Assembly: GCA_028289375.1 (NCBI GenBank)
Contig: JANQQK010000093.1
Location: 62,001 to 126,000, forward strand
Origin: Phycisphaerae bacterium
GTDB lineage: Bacteria > Planctomycetota > Phycisphaerae > UBA1845
Direction: 5' to 3'
Length of the DNA: 64,000 nucleotides
The notes under the pieces were generated by a model. The model did not search any database. It saw nothing but the letters and a program-made list of their open reading frames with translations, and was not told the origin of the DNA. Made by a program: the position numbers and the translations under genes. Below, in pieces: positions 9,147-18,203 of this stretch (within the stretch, counting starts at the first letter, position 1; every line of letters begins with the position of its first letter).

Positions 9147-9635
9147 ATGGGACCGGTTCCGATTACGGATGCAGATCGCGAGGAAGTGTCGCAATTCGTG
9201 GCTGACCATTGGGGCAGCACGAAGGTGATGTCCTGCGGCAACGTCTACTATCCGCATGAGCTTGAGGGCCTGATTCAGCGGACCGACGGCAAGATCGTCG
9301 GGTTGCTGACGATGCGTGAGGATGGCGACGGGCTGGAGGTGTTGACGCTGAACAGCACGCTTGAGGGTCGGCGGATCGGCTCGTCGATGATGCTGTCGGC
9401 GATCGACGTGGCCCGCGATCGTGAGTTGAAGCGCATCTGGCTGACGACAACCAATGACAACCTTCGGGCGATCGGTTTCTACCAACGTCTTGGATTTCGG
9501 ATGACGGAGATTCATCCCGGTGCGGTGGACCAGGCGCGGAAGATCAAGCCGCAGATCCCGGAGGTTGGGCAAGGCGGGATTCCGGTGCATGACGAGATTG
9601 TGCTCGAGCTACAGATTCAACCCTTTGACGCCTGA
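9147..9635 (+). CDS. GNAT family N-acetyltransferase
   Basis: 162 aa, one GNAT domain. The acetyl-CoA-binding motif A is seen as STLEGRRIGSSMMLSAID (R/Q-x-x-G-x-G/A pattern), followed by the beta-strand RIWLTTTNDNLRAIGFYQRLGF, the classical motif B. The substrate is unknown. It lies 32 nt upstream of ribH and in the same direction, so it may be part of the ribH-nusB-ftsY transcript. Confidence 0.9.
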   Translation: MGPVPITDADREEVSQFVADHWGSTKVMSCGNVYYPHELEGLIQRTDGKIVGLLTMREDGDGLEVLTLNSTLEGRRIGSSMMLSAIDVARDRELKRIWLTTTNDNLRAIGFYQRLGFRMTEIHPGAVDQARKIKPQIPEVGQGGIPVHDEIVLELQIQPFDA

Positions 9636-9667
9636 TGCGAGCGTGAATTCAACCCTGACGGTGAAGC

Positions 9668-10132
9668 ATGAAAGAAATAGCGGGACAACTGATTGTTGAA
9701 GGCCAGCGGTTCGGGATCGTGGTGGCTCGGTTCAACGAGTTTATTACCTCGAAACTATTGGGCGGTGCGGTGGACATGATTCAGCGTCATGGCGGGTCGT
9801 CGGACGACATCACCGTCGCCCATGTTCCTGGTACGTTTGAAATACCGGCTGTCGCGTTGAAGATGGCGAAGACGGGCAACTACGACGCGATCATCTGCCT
9901 TGGGTGCCTGCTGCGTGGTGAGACGCCGCATTTTGACTACATCTGTTCGGAAGTGACGCGTGGTGTGGGGCGGGTCGGCGTCGACACAGGTGTGCCGGCG
10001 ACGTTCGGCGTCATCACGGCTGACTCGCTGGAACAGGCGGTGCATCGCGCCGGAGCAAAGGCGGGCAACAAGGGTGCGGAAGCGGCTGCGGCGGCCATCG
10101 AGATGGTCAGCGTACTGGGCCAGATCTCCTGA
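9668..10132 (+). CDS. ribH: 6,7-dimethyl-8-ribityllumazine synthase
   Basis: 154 aa, the usual length of lumazine synthase. Conserved features: RFNEFITSKLLGGA near the N-terminus, VPGTFEIPAVA, and the active-site stretch LGCLLRGETPHFDYIC. The enzyme condenses 5-amino-6-ribitylamino-uracil with 3,4-dihydroxy-2-butanone 4-phosphate in riboflavin synthesis. One departure: the loop usually reads GxVIRGxTxHF, here GCLLRGETPHF, which keeps the Arg, Thr and His. It is followed by nusB, the widespread ribH-nusB pairing. Confidence 0.97.
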   Translation: MKEIAGQLIVEGQRFGIVVARFNEFITSKLLGGAVDMIQRHGGSSDDITVAHVPGTFEIPAVALKMAKTGNYDAIICLGCLLRGETPHFDYICSEVTRGVGRVGVDTGVPATFGVITADSLEQAVHRAGAKAGNKGAEAAAAAIEMVSVLGQIS

Positions 10133-10152
10133 GAACAAGTGAGCGTGCGTAC

Positions 10153-10560
10153 GTGAGCATGGATCGACGACAGGCACGGGTGTTGGCGATGCAGACGTTG
10201 TGCCATTGCGATGTGCAGGCAGGCAATGGTCTGGGGCCGCTCGACGAACTTGCGAAGGAGGCGGAAGCGAAGTCCGGTACGAAGCGGTACGCGTCTGATC
10301 TGTGCTCGCATTATCTCGAATCGTCGCGATTCACGGATCAGCAGATTACGCAGAATCTCAAGGAATGGACGCTGGAGCGTTTGAATCCGGTCGATCGCAA
10401 TGTGCTTCGGATTGCGACGGTTGAACTGGAACAACGGAAGATTCCCGTGAATGTCGTGCTCGACGAAGCCATCGAGATCGCGCGGGAGTATGGATCGCCG
10501 GAGTCGGCGAAGTTTGTCAACGGTGTGCTTGATGCGATCAAGAGATCGCTTCTGGAATAG
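10153..10560 (+). CDS. nusB: Transcription antitermination factor NusB
   Basis: 135 aa from GTG (10153) or 133 aa from ATG (10159); the NusB fold normally begins at the RRQARVLAMQTL segment, so either works. The C-terminal half has the diagnostic VDRNVLRIATVELE...IPVNVVLDEAIEIAREYGSPESAKFVNGVLDAI. NusB binds boxA RNA together with NusE/S10 in rRNA antitermination. It sits between ribH and ftsY. Confidence 0.96.
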   Translation: MSMDRRQARVLAMQTLCHCDVQAGNGLGPLDELAKEAEAKSGTKRYASDLCSHYLESSRFTDQQITQNLKEWTLERLNPVDRNVLRIATVELEQRKIPVNVVLDEAIEIAREYGSPESAKFVNGVLDAIKRSLLE

Positions 10561-10584
10561 GAAGCGCGGGAGAAGCAGTTAGCG

Positions 10585-11514
10585 ATGGGTTTGTTTGATC
10601 GGATCAAGAAGGGGCTGTCGCGGACGCGAGAGAAGGTGGCTGCCGGTTTTCGGGCGGTGCTGCCGTTCGGTCGGAAGATCGACGAGAACATGATCGATGA
10701 GCTTGAGACGACGATGTTGTCGGCGGATATGGGGCCGGCGATGGTCAACAAGCTGATCGACTCGGTGCGGAAGGAATGGAAGCGCGGCAAGCTCGCGGAA
10801 TCGCAGGACATCATCGAGCACCTCAAGAGCAAGGTGGTTGAGCTGTGGCCTGAGAGTGATCGGTCGATTCATTACGCCGAGAGCGGGCCGACGGTTGTGC
10901 TTGTCACGGGGATCAATGGATCGGGCAAGACGACGAGCGTGGCCAAGCTGGCGAAGCATTTCAAGGACGAGGGCAAGACGGTGATTCTGGCGGCGTGCGA
11001 TACGTTTCGTGCGGCTGCGGTGCAGCAGCTGACGGAGTGGTCGGAGCGGATCGGCGTGCAGATCGTCAAGCACAAGCAGGATGCCGATCCGGGGGCGGTG
11101 GCGTATGACGCGTGTGAAGCCGCTATCGCGCGAAACGCCGATGTGCTGCTGATCGACACGGCTGGTCGTTTGCACACGCAGGACAACCTGATGCGTGAGC
11201 TGGGCAAGATCCACAAGGTCGTCACTCGGAAGATTCCGGGGGCGCCGCACGAGGTGTTGCTGGTGCTGGATGCGACGATCGGACAGAACGCGGTCAACCA
11301 GGCCCGTGTGTTCAGCGAGCACGCCGAGGTGACGGGCATCTTCCTGGCGAAGCTGGACGGCAGTGCGAAGGGTGGCGTGGTGATCGGTATTCGCGAGCAG
11401 TTGGATGTGCCGGTCAAGTTCGTCGGGCTGGGGGAGACGCCGGAGGATGTCGAGCCGTTTGATCCGCAGGTGTTTGCGCCGGCGTTGTTCGAGGTCGGCG
11501 AGGAGCAGGCATAG
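10585..11514 (+). CDS. ftsY: Signal recognition particle receptor FtsY
   Basis: 309 aa with the N domain (residues 1-90) and G domain. GTPase motifs: G1 GINGSGKTT, G2 region DTFRAAAVQQL, G3 DTAGR, G4 in AKLDGSAKGG, then GLGETPEDVEPFDP at the end. The acidic A domain found in E. coli is missing, as in many non-proteobacterial FtsY proteins. It docks SRP-ribosome complexes at the membrane for co-translational insertion. Confidence 0.98.
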   Translation: MGLFDRIKKGLSRTREKVAAGFRAVLPFGRKIDENMIDELETTMLSADMGPAMVNKLIDSVRKEWKRGKLAESQDIIEHLKSKVVELWPESDRSIHYAESGPTVVLVTGINGSGKTTSVAKLAKHFKDEGKTVILAACDTFRAAAVQQLTEWSERIGVQIVKHKQDADPGAVAYDACEAAIARNADVLLIDTAGRLHTQDNLMRELGKIHKVVTRKIPGAPHEVLLVLDATIGQNAVNQARVFSEHAEVTGIFLAKLDGSAKGGVVIGIREQLDVPVKFVGLGETPEDVEPFDPQVFAPALFEVGEEQA

Positions 11515-11517
11515 TCG

Positions 11518-11925
11518 ATGCGCGAGGGGTTCGCCCGAGACGAGTTGGCCGACATGGAGCGGACGCTCTCATACTCGGTCTATTGCAACGGGTGCGGGTT
11601 CGACTTGAGGCACCAGACGTATGTCGGGCGATGTCCGGAGTGCAATGGGGAGTACAACGCGCGACCAACGTCGATGAAGGGGATTCTGAACGTCGGGGAG
11701 TTGAAACTGCCGTTCGTGGATGGGTTCTTGGCGGTGATCTGTCTGGGGTTTGGGGGGATGTGGCTTGCGGCGAATCTGAACCCGGTGAACGACTGGCTCG
11801 TGATGCTGGCCAGTTTGGTGATACTTCTGGGGTTGGGTCTGGCACGGCGCGTGTGGGTGGACGCGCATCGCTTCTTTCGCCTGCGGCATGTGTTCACGCG
11901 CATCGAGCACGACGACGACGCGTGA
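11518..11925 (+). CDS. Zinc-ribbon membrane protein
   Basis: 135 aa. An N-terminal zinc ribbon (CNGCGFDLR...GRCPECNGEY, two CxxC pairs, residues 23-45) is followed by two TM segments (about 67-85 and 92-109) and an acidic tail. It begins only 3 nt after the ftsY stop, so it is probably translated from the ftsY transcript. This is one of a family of zinc-ribbon membrane proteins in the window (see 21477-21917 and 33251-35281). The function is unknown. Confidence 0.8.
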   Translation: MREGFARDELADMERTLSYSVYCNGCGFDLRHQTYVGRCPECNGEYNARPTSMKGILNVGELKLPFVDGFLAVICLGFGGMWLAANLNPVNDWLVMLASLVILLGLGLARRVWVDAHRFFRLRHVFTRIEHDDDA

Positions 11926-11954
11926 CGCTTTTCTTTGTTGCAAATGCGACAGCG

Positions 11955-12335
11955 CTAATCAGGAAATGCTGCCGGCGACGTGCCGATGTCGACGATCGCG
12001 CAGGCCTGGATCGGGTCGAGACCGGCTTCCTTCGCGGCTGCGATCAGTTCGTCGGACTCGGCGCCGGGGTTGACGAAGAACTCCTCCGGCTTGGCGGCGG
12101 CGATGTCGGGGATGAGCGTGACGCCGACCTGGGCCGGGACGTACATGGCGACCCGTGTCAGTGGCGTGGGCACATCGGTGATGGACGTGCAAGCGTCGAG
12201 GCCTTCGATATTTCCACCCTTGGGATGAACGGGGTAGACGGTCCAGCCTTGGGCGATGTGTGCGCGGACGGCTTTTTTGCCGAATTTTGATCGATCTGAT
12301 GAAGCGCCGATGACGGCGACAGACTTGTCGGGCAT
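11955..12335 (-). CDS. CoA-binding domain protein (YccU-like)
   Basis: 126 aa from the ATG at 12335, which has AGGA 7 nt upstream; a longer in-frame reading (to 12602) only overlaps the upstream gene and is rejected. The sequence MPDKSVAVIGASSDRSKFG and YPVHPKGGNIEGLDACTSI is the CoA_binding_2 pattern, with FVNPGAES at the end of the fold. These small proteins bind CoA or acyl-CoA; no enzymatic activity is established. It follows the cobalamin-domain gene in the same direction with a gap of about 100 nt. Confidence 0.88.
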   Translation of the reverse strand: MPDKSVAVIGASSDRSKFGKKAVRAHIAQGWTVYPVHPKGGNIEGLDACTSITDVPTPLTRVAMYVPAQVGVTLIPDIAAAKPEEFFVNPGAESDELIAAAKEAGLDPIQACAIVDIGTSPAAFPD

Positions 12336-12439
12336 GCGGAAGTCCTTTCGGTAACCACCATGTGAAAACGAGTCCGGGCCATCGCCCGAACTCGCTTCAG
12401 TATACGCAGAGTCACGATATTCTGCCCGAGGCTGGCTGC

Positions 12440-13165
12440 CTATGCTTCGGCGGCGGCCAGGACCGGAGTGCGGCGACGGCGGCGACGCTTCTTCGGGGCG
12501 CCGGGTATTCGGATTTCGGGAATCTTGGGTTCGGCTGCGTTGGCGACTTCGATGGCTTCGCGAGCGGTGGCGGCGAATAGGTCGGCGTTGATCTCTTCCC
12601 ACAGACCGTCAGCCCGGTTGAACACGCCGCCGGAGATCATGATGTTCATGGTCGGATTCGAGCCGATGTCGCGGACCAGATCGATCAAGGCGCGCACCTC
12701 GGGAACACCGTGCGGCATCGTGCCGAAGACGAGCAGGATGTCGGGCCGTAACTGGCCGATCAGTGACACCACCTCGTCATTGGGAACCCCGCCACCGAGG
12801 AAATAGACATCCCAGCCGTCGGCTTCGAAGAGATCGCTGCACATCTGCGCACCGAGTTCTTCCGCTTCACCGGGAGCGCACATGATCAGAATACGCTTGC
12901 CGTTTTCGGGGTTCTTCTGCAGGGCGGGTTGGAGCTGGTCGGCGAGGGAGCGGTTGATGCGGGTGGCCATGTGCTCGGTGACGATGTTGATCTCATCGCG
13001 GCGATAGAGCTGATCGATTCTCTCCATCGCCGGCCAGATGATGTCCTCGTAGACCTTCTGTGAAGAACCGGTGCGGGCGAGTTCGTTTTGAATGAACTGG
13101 CGACAGGCGATGCGATTTCCGGCCAACAGTGGTTCGAGAAAACGGTGGACCATGGGTGTGGACAT
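12440..13165 (-). CDS. Cobalamin-binding-like domain protein, Co-ligand His replaced
   Basis: 241 aa from the ATG at 13165, chosen because GGAGGAGTT lies just upstream. Residues 1-80 are a helical B12-binding cap domain with a Y54-x9-E64-H65 pattern, like the W-x9-EH motif of the CarH light sensors but with Tyr for Trp. Residues 90-215 are a Rossmann-like B12-binding domain with WDVYFLGGGVPNDEV and NIMISGGVF. The D/E-x-H-x-x-G motif that supplies the lower axial His reads E-A-E-E-L-G (100-105), so the His is Glu. There is no MerR-type DNA-binding domain. The tail is Arg/Lys-rich (KKRRRRRRTP). It may be a cobalamin sensor lacking His ligation, or a decayed relative. Confidence 0.8.
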   Translation of the reverse strand: MSTPMVHRFLEPLLAGNRIACRQFIQNELARTGSSQKVYEDIIWPAMERIDQLYRRDEINIVTEHMATRINRSLADQLQPALQKNPENGKRILIMCAPGEAEELGAQMCSDLFEADGWDVYFLGGGVPNDEVVSLIGQLRPDILLVFGTMPHGVPEVRALIDLVRDIGSNPTMNIMISGGVFNRADGLWEEINADLFAATAREAIEVANAAEPKIPEIRIPGAPKKRRRRRRTPVLAAAEA

Positions 13166-13506
13166 AAACCAACTCCTCCGCGGGGGACCGAGCTCGGGAG
13201 TATCCAGATCTTGGGCCTCCTGCCCGGTCCTGGAGTGGTCCGCCGCCTCTGTCTGATGTCTGCAAGTATCCCGGACTCCGCCGGGGTGGGTCAGTTCAGC
13301 ATTCGTCGCCTCATCGGTGACGACCCTTGGGAAGAAGCTCAACAGCTGACTGTGGCTTACCCCCTTGGGCGGGATTTACATCGGCGCGGCTTCGTTCGAT
13401 TCTTGAAGCGAGTTGAGTTGGTAACCGGGTCGGACGTTGAATCGTCTCGACACGGTTGGCAGGGGTGATTTTTCCGGAACATTGCACACCGTGCGCGATG
13501 GTGTGT
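13166..13506. other. 341-nt intergenic region
   Basis: It separates two leftward genes. The strong Shine-Dalgarno GGAGGAGTT of the cobalamin-domain gene is at its left end. An imperfect hairpin (GCACACC/GGTGTGT, 13484-13506, loop 9) lies just beyond the stop of the gene at 13507-14118, but no T-run follows in the leftward direction. I see no other gene or RNA in it and could not recognise a cobalamin riboswitch B12 box. Confidence 0.4.
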
Positions 13507-14118
13507 CTAGGCTGGCGGGTAATTCCTGCGCGATGGTGCCGCATCTTGCTCGGCTTCAATGCGGATGAGCTTGCCGAGGTGGCGACGGAGGATGACATGT
13601 GGCGGGAGATGCACGTCGCGGTAGATGCCGGGTGGGCAGTCAAGTCCGAGAATGTAGACGTTTTCGCCGGCAATTGTGGCGCGGAAGACGCCGAGCAGAT
13701 CGTCGCCGGCGCGGAAGATGGCGGCTGTTGCGAGCTCCGCCACAGTCTCACCGGGTGCGACGGTCTCGATGAAGGTCGTGATGGCGGCACGTTGCTCTTT
13801 GGTCACGTCGACGTCGTGGACGATGGCGATCTCCATGACGAGCATGAACCGCGTGCCGAGATGCAGACTGTAGACGTCGTCGGCGGGCAGATCCCAATCG
13901 GGGTAGTAGTTGGGTTGGGTCTGTCCGGAGACGACCCAGTATTCGGCCTGCTCGTCGTTTCCGATGCGGGCATTGAATCGGAACAGCGACATGTCGCCTT
14001 CGTTTTCGAGCGGCTCACCGGCGAAGCTGGCGACGTGGGTGATCTCCTTGGGCGCGTTTGTCTGCAACTGCTGCGTCAGAAAATCGCGGGCTTGTTGTTC
14101 GTGCGTTTCCGTTGTCAT
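13507..14118 (-). CDS. Hypothetical soluble protein
   Basis: 203 aa, no signal peptide or TM segment. The pattern SLFRFNARIGNDEQAEYWVVSGQTQPNYYP, then LHLGTRFMLVMEIA, suggests a mixed alpha/beta domain. I do not recognise the family. It is divergent from the RNase R gene (starts 123 nt apart), so the intergenic space probably holds both promoters. Confidence 0.7.
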   Translation of the reverse strand: MTTETHEQQARDFLTQQLQTNAPKEITHVASFAGEPLENEGDMSLFRFNARIGNDEQAEYWVVSGQTQPNYYPDWDLPADDVYSLHLGTRFMLVMEIAIVHDVDVTKEQRAAITTFIETVAPGETVAELATAAIFRAGDDLLGVFRATIAGENVYILGLDCPPGIYRDVHLPPHVILRRHLGKLIRIEAEQDAAPSRRNYPPA

Positions 14119-14241
14119 GATTCCTGTTGGTTGATCCCGGATTGCCAGTAGTCTGGGCTGTCCCTACGATGACGGTCGGTCCTCGTCGCTGCAGGATGAT
14201 AGTAGCGGCTGCGACCGGCGACGTGAAACAGGGAGGTGGCC

Positions 14242-16560
14242 ATGGCGCGGAAACAGCTCGAAACCCAGATTCTGGATTTCCTCTCCAAGAGCAAGCAGCC
14301 ACCGAAAAAGCCGCGGCAGCTCGCGCGGTCGATGGGGATTGCCGAGGCGGAATACGGTGACTTCCGGGCAGCCGTCAAAGCGCTGACCAAGACCGGTCGC
14401 GTCGTGGCGGGTGCGGGCAGTGCCCTGCTGCTCCCCGAACCGGCCAAGCAGATGGTCGGTCGCTTCCGTGCGAATCCGCGTGGGTTTGGATTCGTCATTC
14501 CCGAGTCGCCCACCTCGCACGGCGATCTGTATATCCCGCAGGGCGCAGCCGGTAACGCCATCACGGGTGATCTGGTGTCGGCCACGGTGTACCGTCGCGG
14601 CAAGCGTCAGGGTAAGCACATCCTTGAAGGCTCGATCACGAAGATCATCGAGCGCGGCCGGTCTCAGTTCGTCGGCGCGCTCTACAAGGAAGGCACTCAG
14701 TGGTACGTGCTGCCGGATGGTAAGATTCTGCACGGGCCGATCAAGGTCGATGACGTCGGGGCCAAGCGTGCGAAGGCTGGCGATCAGGTGGTCGTCGAGA
14801 TCACCGAGTTTCCGTCGGAGTATTCGCAGGCGCGCGGTGTCATCAGCAAGGTTCTCGGCAAGAGTGGCGAGCCGGAAGTCGACACGCTGAGCGTGATTCA
14901 TCAGTTCCAATTGCCGCACGAGTTTCCACAGGCGGTGCTCGACGAAGCGCGGCAGGTTGTCGATCAGTATGATCCTGATGCGGTCGCACTCGAGCGCGAC
15001 GACATTCGCGACGTGCTCGTGATCACCATCGATCCGGACGATGCGCGCGATTTTGATGATGCCATTTCGATTCAGGACAAGGGACGGGGGCGGGTTGAGC
15101 TTGGCGTCCACATCGCGGACGTGAGCTACTTCGTCCGCGATGGCAAAGCGCTGGATACCGAAGCCAAGGAGCGTGGGACGAGTACCTACTTTCCGGGGTA
15201 CGTTGTGCCCATGCTGCCGGAGATTCTCAGCAATGGGCTGTGCAGCCTGCAGGAGGGGCAGCCTCGATTGTGCAAGAGCGCGTTCATTACCTACAACCGC
15301 AGCGGGGACGTGGTCGGTCAGCGGTTGGCTGAGACGGTCATTCATTCCGACAAGCGGCTGACCTATCTGGAGGCGACGGCTGCGCTCGAAGGCAAGACGG
15401 GCGGCTTGTCTGCGGAAATCGTCGATCTTCTGGAGAAGATGGAGAAGCTCGCACGGGCGATCGAGAAGCGACGTCGCAAGGAGGGCATGATCGAGTTGTC
15501 TCTGCCGGAGGTGGAGTTGCAACTCGATGCCGACGGAGCCGTGATGGGTGTTCAGCCGGCCGACACGAGTTATTCGCACAAGATTATCGAGATGTTCATG
15601 GTCGAGGCGAACGAAGCCACGGCGCGCGTCTTGCGGCGTCACGGCATGCCGGCGCTTCGACGCATCCACCCGCCGCCCGATCGAACGACCAACGAGGAGT
15701 TGCGCAAGTTTCTGAGAGCGCTCGGGCTGACACCGCCGAATCTAGATGATCGCGTGGGCATGCAGGCGTTGCTCTCAAGCGTCAAAGGCACGCCGATCGA
15801 ATACGCGGTGAACCTGGCCGTCCTCAAGACGATGAACCGCGCGATTTACTCGCCGGAACTGGTCGGTCACTTCGCGCTGGCGAGTGAGGACTACGCGCAC
15901 TTTACTTCGCCGATTCGTCGTTACCCGGATCTGACCGTGCATCGCATGATCAAGGCATACCTCGACGAGCAGGTCGCGGAAACCGACATGTCCGAGGAGG
16001 GCGCCGAATTTGAGGCGCAGATGGAACTTGGCGAGCATTGCAGCGAACGCGAACGTCGCGCGGAGGATGCGAGCCGCGAGCTGCGGATGGTCAAGCTGTT
16101 GCGATTGTTGGCTGGTCACGTCGGCGATGAATTCGACGCGGTCGTGACGGGCGTGACGAGTTTCGGGGTGTTCCTGCAGATCAGCAAATATCTTGTCGAA
16201 GGATTGTGCCGGTTTGAGGATATTGGCGATGACTGGTGGGACGTGGACGCGTCGCGCGGGATGGTCGTCGGCGAACGGTCGGGGATGAAAATCGCGCTCG
16301 GGCAGACGGCGCGCGTGGCGATCGCCGGTGTGGACATTCCCGGGCGTACGTTGGACATCACGATCGTGGAGTTGAAGGGCCGGGCGATCAAGCCATCGAC
16401 CAAGAAGACGTCGCGCGGTCGCTCGACAAAGAAAAAGCCCGACGTTCGCGGCAAGCCGCGTGGCCCGGTTGTGCGTGCAAAAGCGAAGAAGGTGAAAAAG
16501 GCCACGAAGCGCAAGACCACCCGAAAGAAAACCACCCGCAAGACGCGGAAGAAGCGTTGA
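14242..16560 (+). CDS. rnr: Ribonuclease R
   Basis: 772 aa from the ATG at 14242 with GGGAGG 5 nt upstream (an earlier GTG at 14236 is inside the Shine-Dalgarno). Order of domains: N-terminal helix-turn-helix (1-60), cold-shock/OB domains (GRFRANPRGFGFVIPES; DLYIPQGAAGNAITGD), the RNB catalytic core with ITIDPDDARDFDDAIS (metal-binding Asp cluster), ASEDYAHFTSPIRRYPDLTVHR, and an S1 domain (FDAVVTGVTSFGVFLQI). The last ~75 residues are Lys/Arg/Thr-rich (KKTTRKKTTRKTRKKR), the low-complexity basic tail seen in many RNase R proteins. It degrades structured RNA 3' to 5'. Confidence 0.97.
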   Translation: MARKQLETQILDFLSKSKQPPKKPRQLARSMGIAEAEYGDFRAAVKALTKTGRVVAGAGSALLLPEPAKQMVGRFRANPRGFGFVIPESPTSHGDLYIPQGAAGNAITGDLVSATVYRRGKRQGKHILEGSITKIIERGRSQFVGALYKEGTQWYVLPDGKILHGPIKVDDVGAKRAKAGDQVVVEITEFPSEYSQARGVISKVLGKSGEPEVDTLSVIHQFQLPHEFPQAVLDEARQVVDQYDPDAVALERDDIRDVLVITIDPDDARDFDDAISIQDKGRGRVELGVHIADVSYFVRDGKALDTEAKERGTSTYFPGYVVPMLPEILSNGLCSLQEGQPRLCKSAFITYNRSGDVVGQRLAETVIHSDKRLTYLEATAALEGKTGGLSAEIVDLLEKMEKLARAIEKRRRKEGMIELSLPEVELQLDADGAVMGVQPADTSYSHKIIEMFMVEANEATARVLRRHGMPALRRIHPPPDRTTNEELRKFLRALGLTPPNLDDRVGMQALLSSVKGTPIEYAVNLAVLKTMNRAIYSPELVGHFALASEDYAHFTSPIRRYPDLTVHRMIKAYLDEQVAETDMSEEGAEFEAQMELGEHCSERERRAEDASRELRMVKLLRLLAGHVGDEFDAVVTGVTSFGVFLQISKYLVEGLCRFEDIGDDWWDVDASRGMVVGERSGMKIALGQTARVAIAGVDIPGRTLDITIVELKGRAIKPSTKKTSRGRSTKKKPDVRGKPRGPVVRAKAKKVKKATKRKTTRKKTTRKTRKKR

Positions 16561-16665
16561 CGTGGTGCACGGTTTGGTGTGGTTGACAGGTGGTGAGGGC
16601 AAATCTAGCCTTCCGCAAGTGGCAGAATTTCGACCCATGTGTGTTGGCATGTGAAAGGCGACCCC

Positions 16666-17757
16666 GTGCACGATTCCCCGTTGAACGATTTCCATACGTC
16701 GCTGGGCGCGAAGATGATCGACTTCGCCGGCTGGTCGATGCCGGTGTTTTATCGTGGCATCAATGATGAGCATCTGCACACGCGCAGCAAGGTGTCGGTG
16801 TTCGACGTGTCGCACATGGGACGCATCCGCGTCGACGGCGGTGAGGGTGAAGCGTTTCTCGATCATCTTTGCACGCGAAAACTCGCGGGGACAGCCGTCG
16901 GGCAATCCAAGTACACGCACATGTGCCGGGAAGATGGCGGGATCCTCGACGACCTGATCGTCAGCCGGCACGCCGATCACTGGTACGTCGTCTGCAACGC
17001 GTCCAATCGCGAGAAGATCGTCGCGTGGCTTGATCAGCACGCCGACGGTCGCGATGTGTCCATGACCGATGAAACGTTTGAGACGGCCATGCTCGCCGTG
17101 CAGGGGCCTATGGCGATTCCGTTCATGGAGGAGCAGTTTTCGCTGTCGCTGGCGGAACTGAAACGCTATTGGTTTGTTGACGGTGAATTTTCCGGGCTGA
17201 ACTATTCGATCGCGCGCAGTGGTTACACCGGTGAGGACGGGATCGAAGCCATCGTGCCCGCGATCGCCGTGCCGTTTCTGCTGCCCATCCTGTTCGGCGA
17301 TGACATGCAGGCGGAAGGTGATTGCAAGCCGGCAGGTCTGGGCGCGCGGGACACGCTGCGACTGGAAGCGGCGATGCCGTTGTATGGCCACGAGTTGACC
17401 GAGGAAGTCGATTCCATCACGGCGGGTCAGGGCTGGTGCGTGCATGTTGATGACAAGGATTTCATCGGTGCAGACGCGATGAGGACGATCAAGGCCGACG
17501 GTCTGAAGCAGAAGATGGTCGGCATGGAACTGGACGGCAAACGGATCGCCCGAGAGAACTATCCGATTCTGAAAGACGGCGAGAGGATTGGAACGGTGAC
17601 GAGCGGCACGTGGAGTCCGACGTTTCAAAAGAGCATCGCCATGGGATTCGTGAAGACCGACGCATCGGAAGTCGGGACGAGTTTGAGTGTTGATCTGGGG
17701 CGGAAAGAAAACGCGGCCACCATCGTGCCGTTGCCGTTCTACAAGCGGGCCAAGTGA
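16666..17757 (+). CDS. gcvT: Glycine cleavage system T protein (aminomethyltransferase)
   Basis: 363 aa from the GTG at 16666, which has AAGG about 8 nt upstream and gives an N-terminus (DSPLNDFHTSLGAKMIDFAGWSMPV) matching GcvT proteins. Other GcvT landmarks: VFDVSHMGRIRV, YTHMCREDGGILDDLIV, SRSGYTGEDGIE-type segment (ARSGYTGEDG), LGARDTLRLEAAMPLYGHEL and GTVTSGTWSPTF. The enzyme transfers the methylene of aminomethyl-lipoyl-GcvH to tetrahydrofolate, releasing ammonia. gcvH follows 51 nt downstream; no gcvP is in the window. Confidence 0.96.
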   Translation: MHDSPLNDFHTSLGAKMIDFAGWSMPVFYRGINDEHLHTRSKVSVFDVSHMGRIRVDGGEGEAFLDHLCTRKLAGTAVGQSKYTHMCREDGGILDDLIVSRHADHWYVVCNASNREKIVAWLDQHADGRDVSMTDETFETAMLAVQGPMAIPFMEEQFSLSLAELKRYWFVDGEFSGLNYSIARSGYTGEDGIEAIVPAIAVPFLLPILFGDDMQAEGDCKPAGLGARDTLRLEAAMPLYGHELTEEVDSITAGQGWCVHVDDKDFIGADAMRTIKADGLKQKMVGMELDGKRIARENYPILKDGERIGTVTSGTWSPTFQKSIAMGFVKTDASEVGTSLSVDLGRKENAATIVPLPFYKRAK

Positions 17758-17808
17758 GACTGACATTCCGTCGGCGCGGCGGATCGAATTGAGAGGAAGC
17801 AATAGTCG

Positions 17809-18195
17809 ATGTCGAATCCAACGGATCTGAAGTACCTGGAATCGCATGAGTGGATGCGCGTGGACGGCGACGTGGTGACGCTGGGGATCACGCAGTTCGC
17901 GGCGGACGAACTGACGGACATCACCTACGTCGATCTGCCTGGCGTGGGGACGTCGGTGGATGCCGGCAAGGAGGTTGGCGAGATTGAGTCGGTCAAGGCG
18001 ACGTCCGAGCTGATGAGCGGCGTATCCGGTGAAATCGTCGAGGTCAATGAGAAGTTGGCCGACGCACCGGAGCTGGTGAACAGCGATCCGTTCGGCGACG
18101 GGTGGATGGTGAAAATCAAGGTGAGCGATACGTCGGCGTTGGCGTCGGCGATGGACGCCGCCGCGTACGAGCAGCACATTTCCTCGCAGGGTTAG
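17809..18195 (+). CDS. gcvH: Glycine cleavage system H protein
   Basis: 128 aa, the standard length. The lipoyl domain is complete: YLESHEWMRVDGDVVTLGIT, then the lipoylation site in GEIESVKATSELMSGVSG (Lys of ESVKA), and NSDPFGDGWMVKI. It shuttles the aminomethyl group between GcvP, GcvT and GcvL. It is co-transcribed with gcvT. Confidence 0.98.
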   Translation: MSNPTDLKYLESHEWMRVDGDVVTLGITQFAADELTDITYVDLPGVGTSVDAGKEVGEIESVKATSELMSGVSGEIVEVNEKLADAPELVNSDPFGDGWMVKIKVSDTSALASAMDAAAYEQHISSQG

Positions 18196-18203
18196 CGTCG
18201 CGG

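Noticed and set aside
13484-13506. Hairpin after the gene at 13507-14118 as a terminator
   Set aside because: Stem is only 6-7 bp with a 9-nt loop and no T-run on the transcribed side.
16561-16665. Possible glycine riboswitch before gcvT
   Set aside because: The ~105-nt leader has no recognisable glycine aptamer core or paired P1 stem, and is short for a tandem riboswitch.
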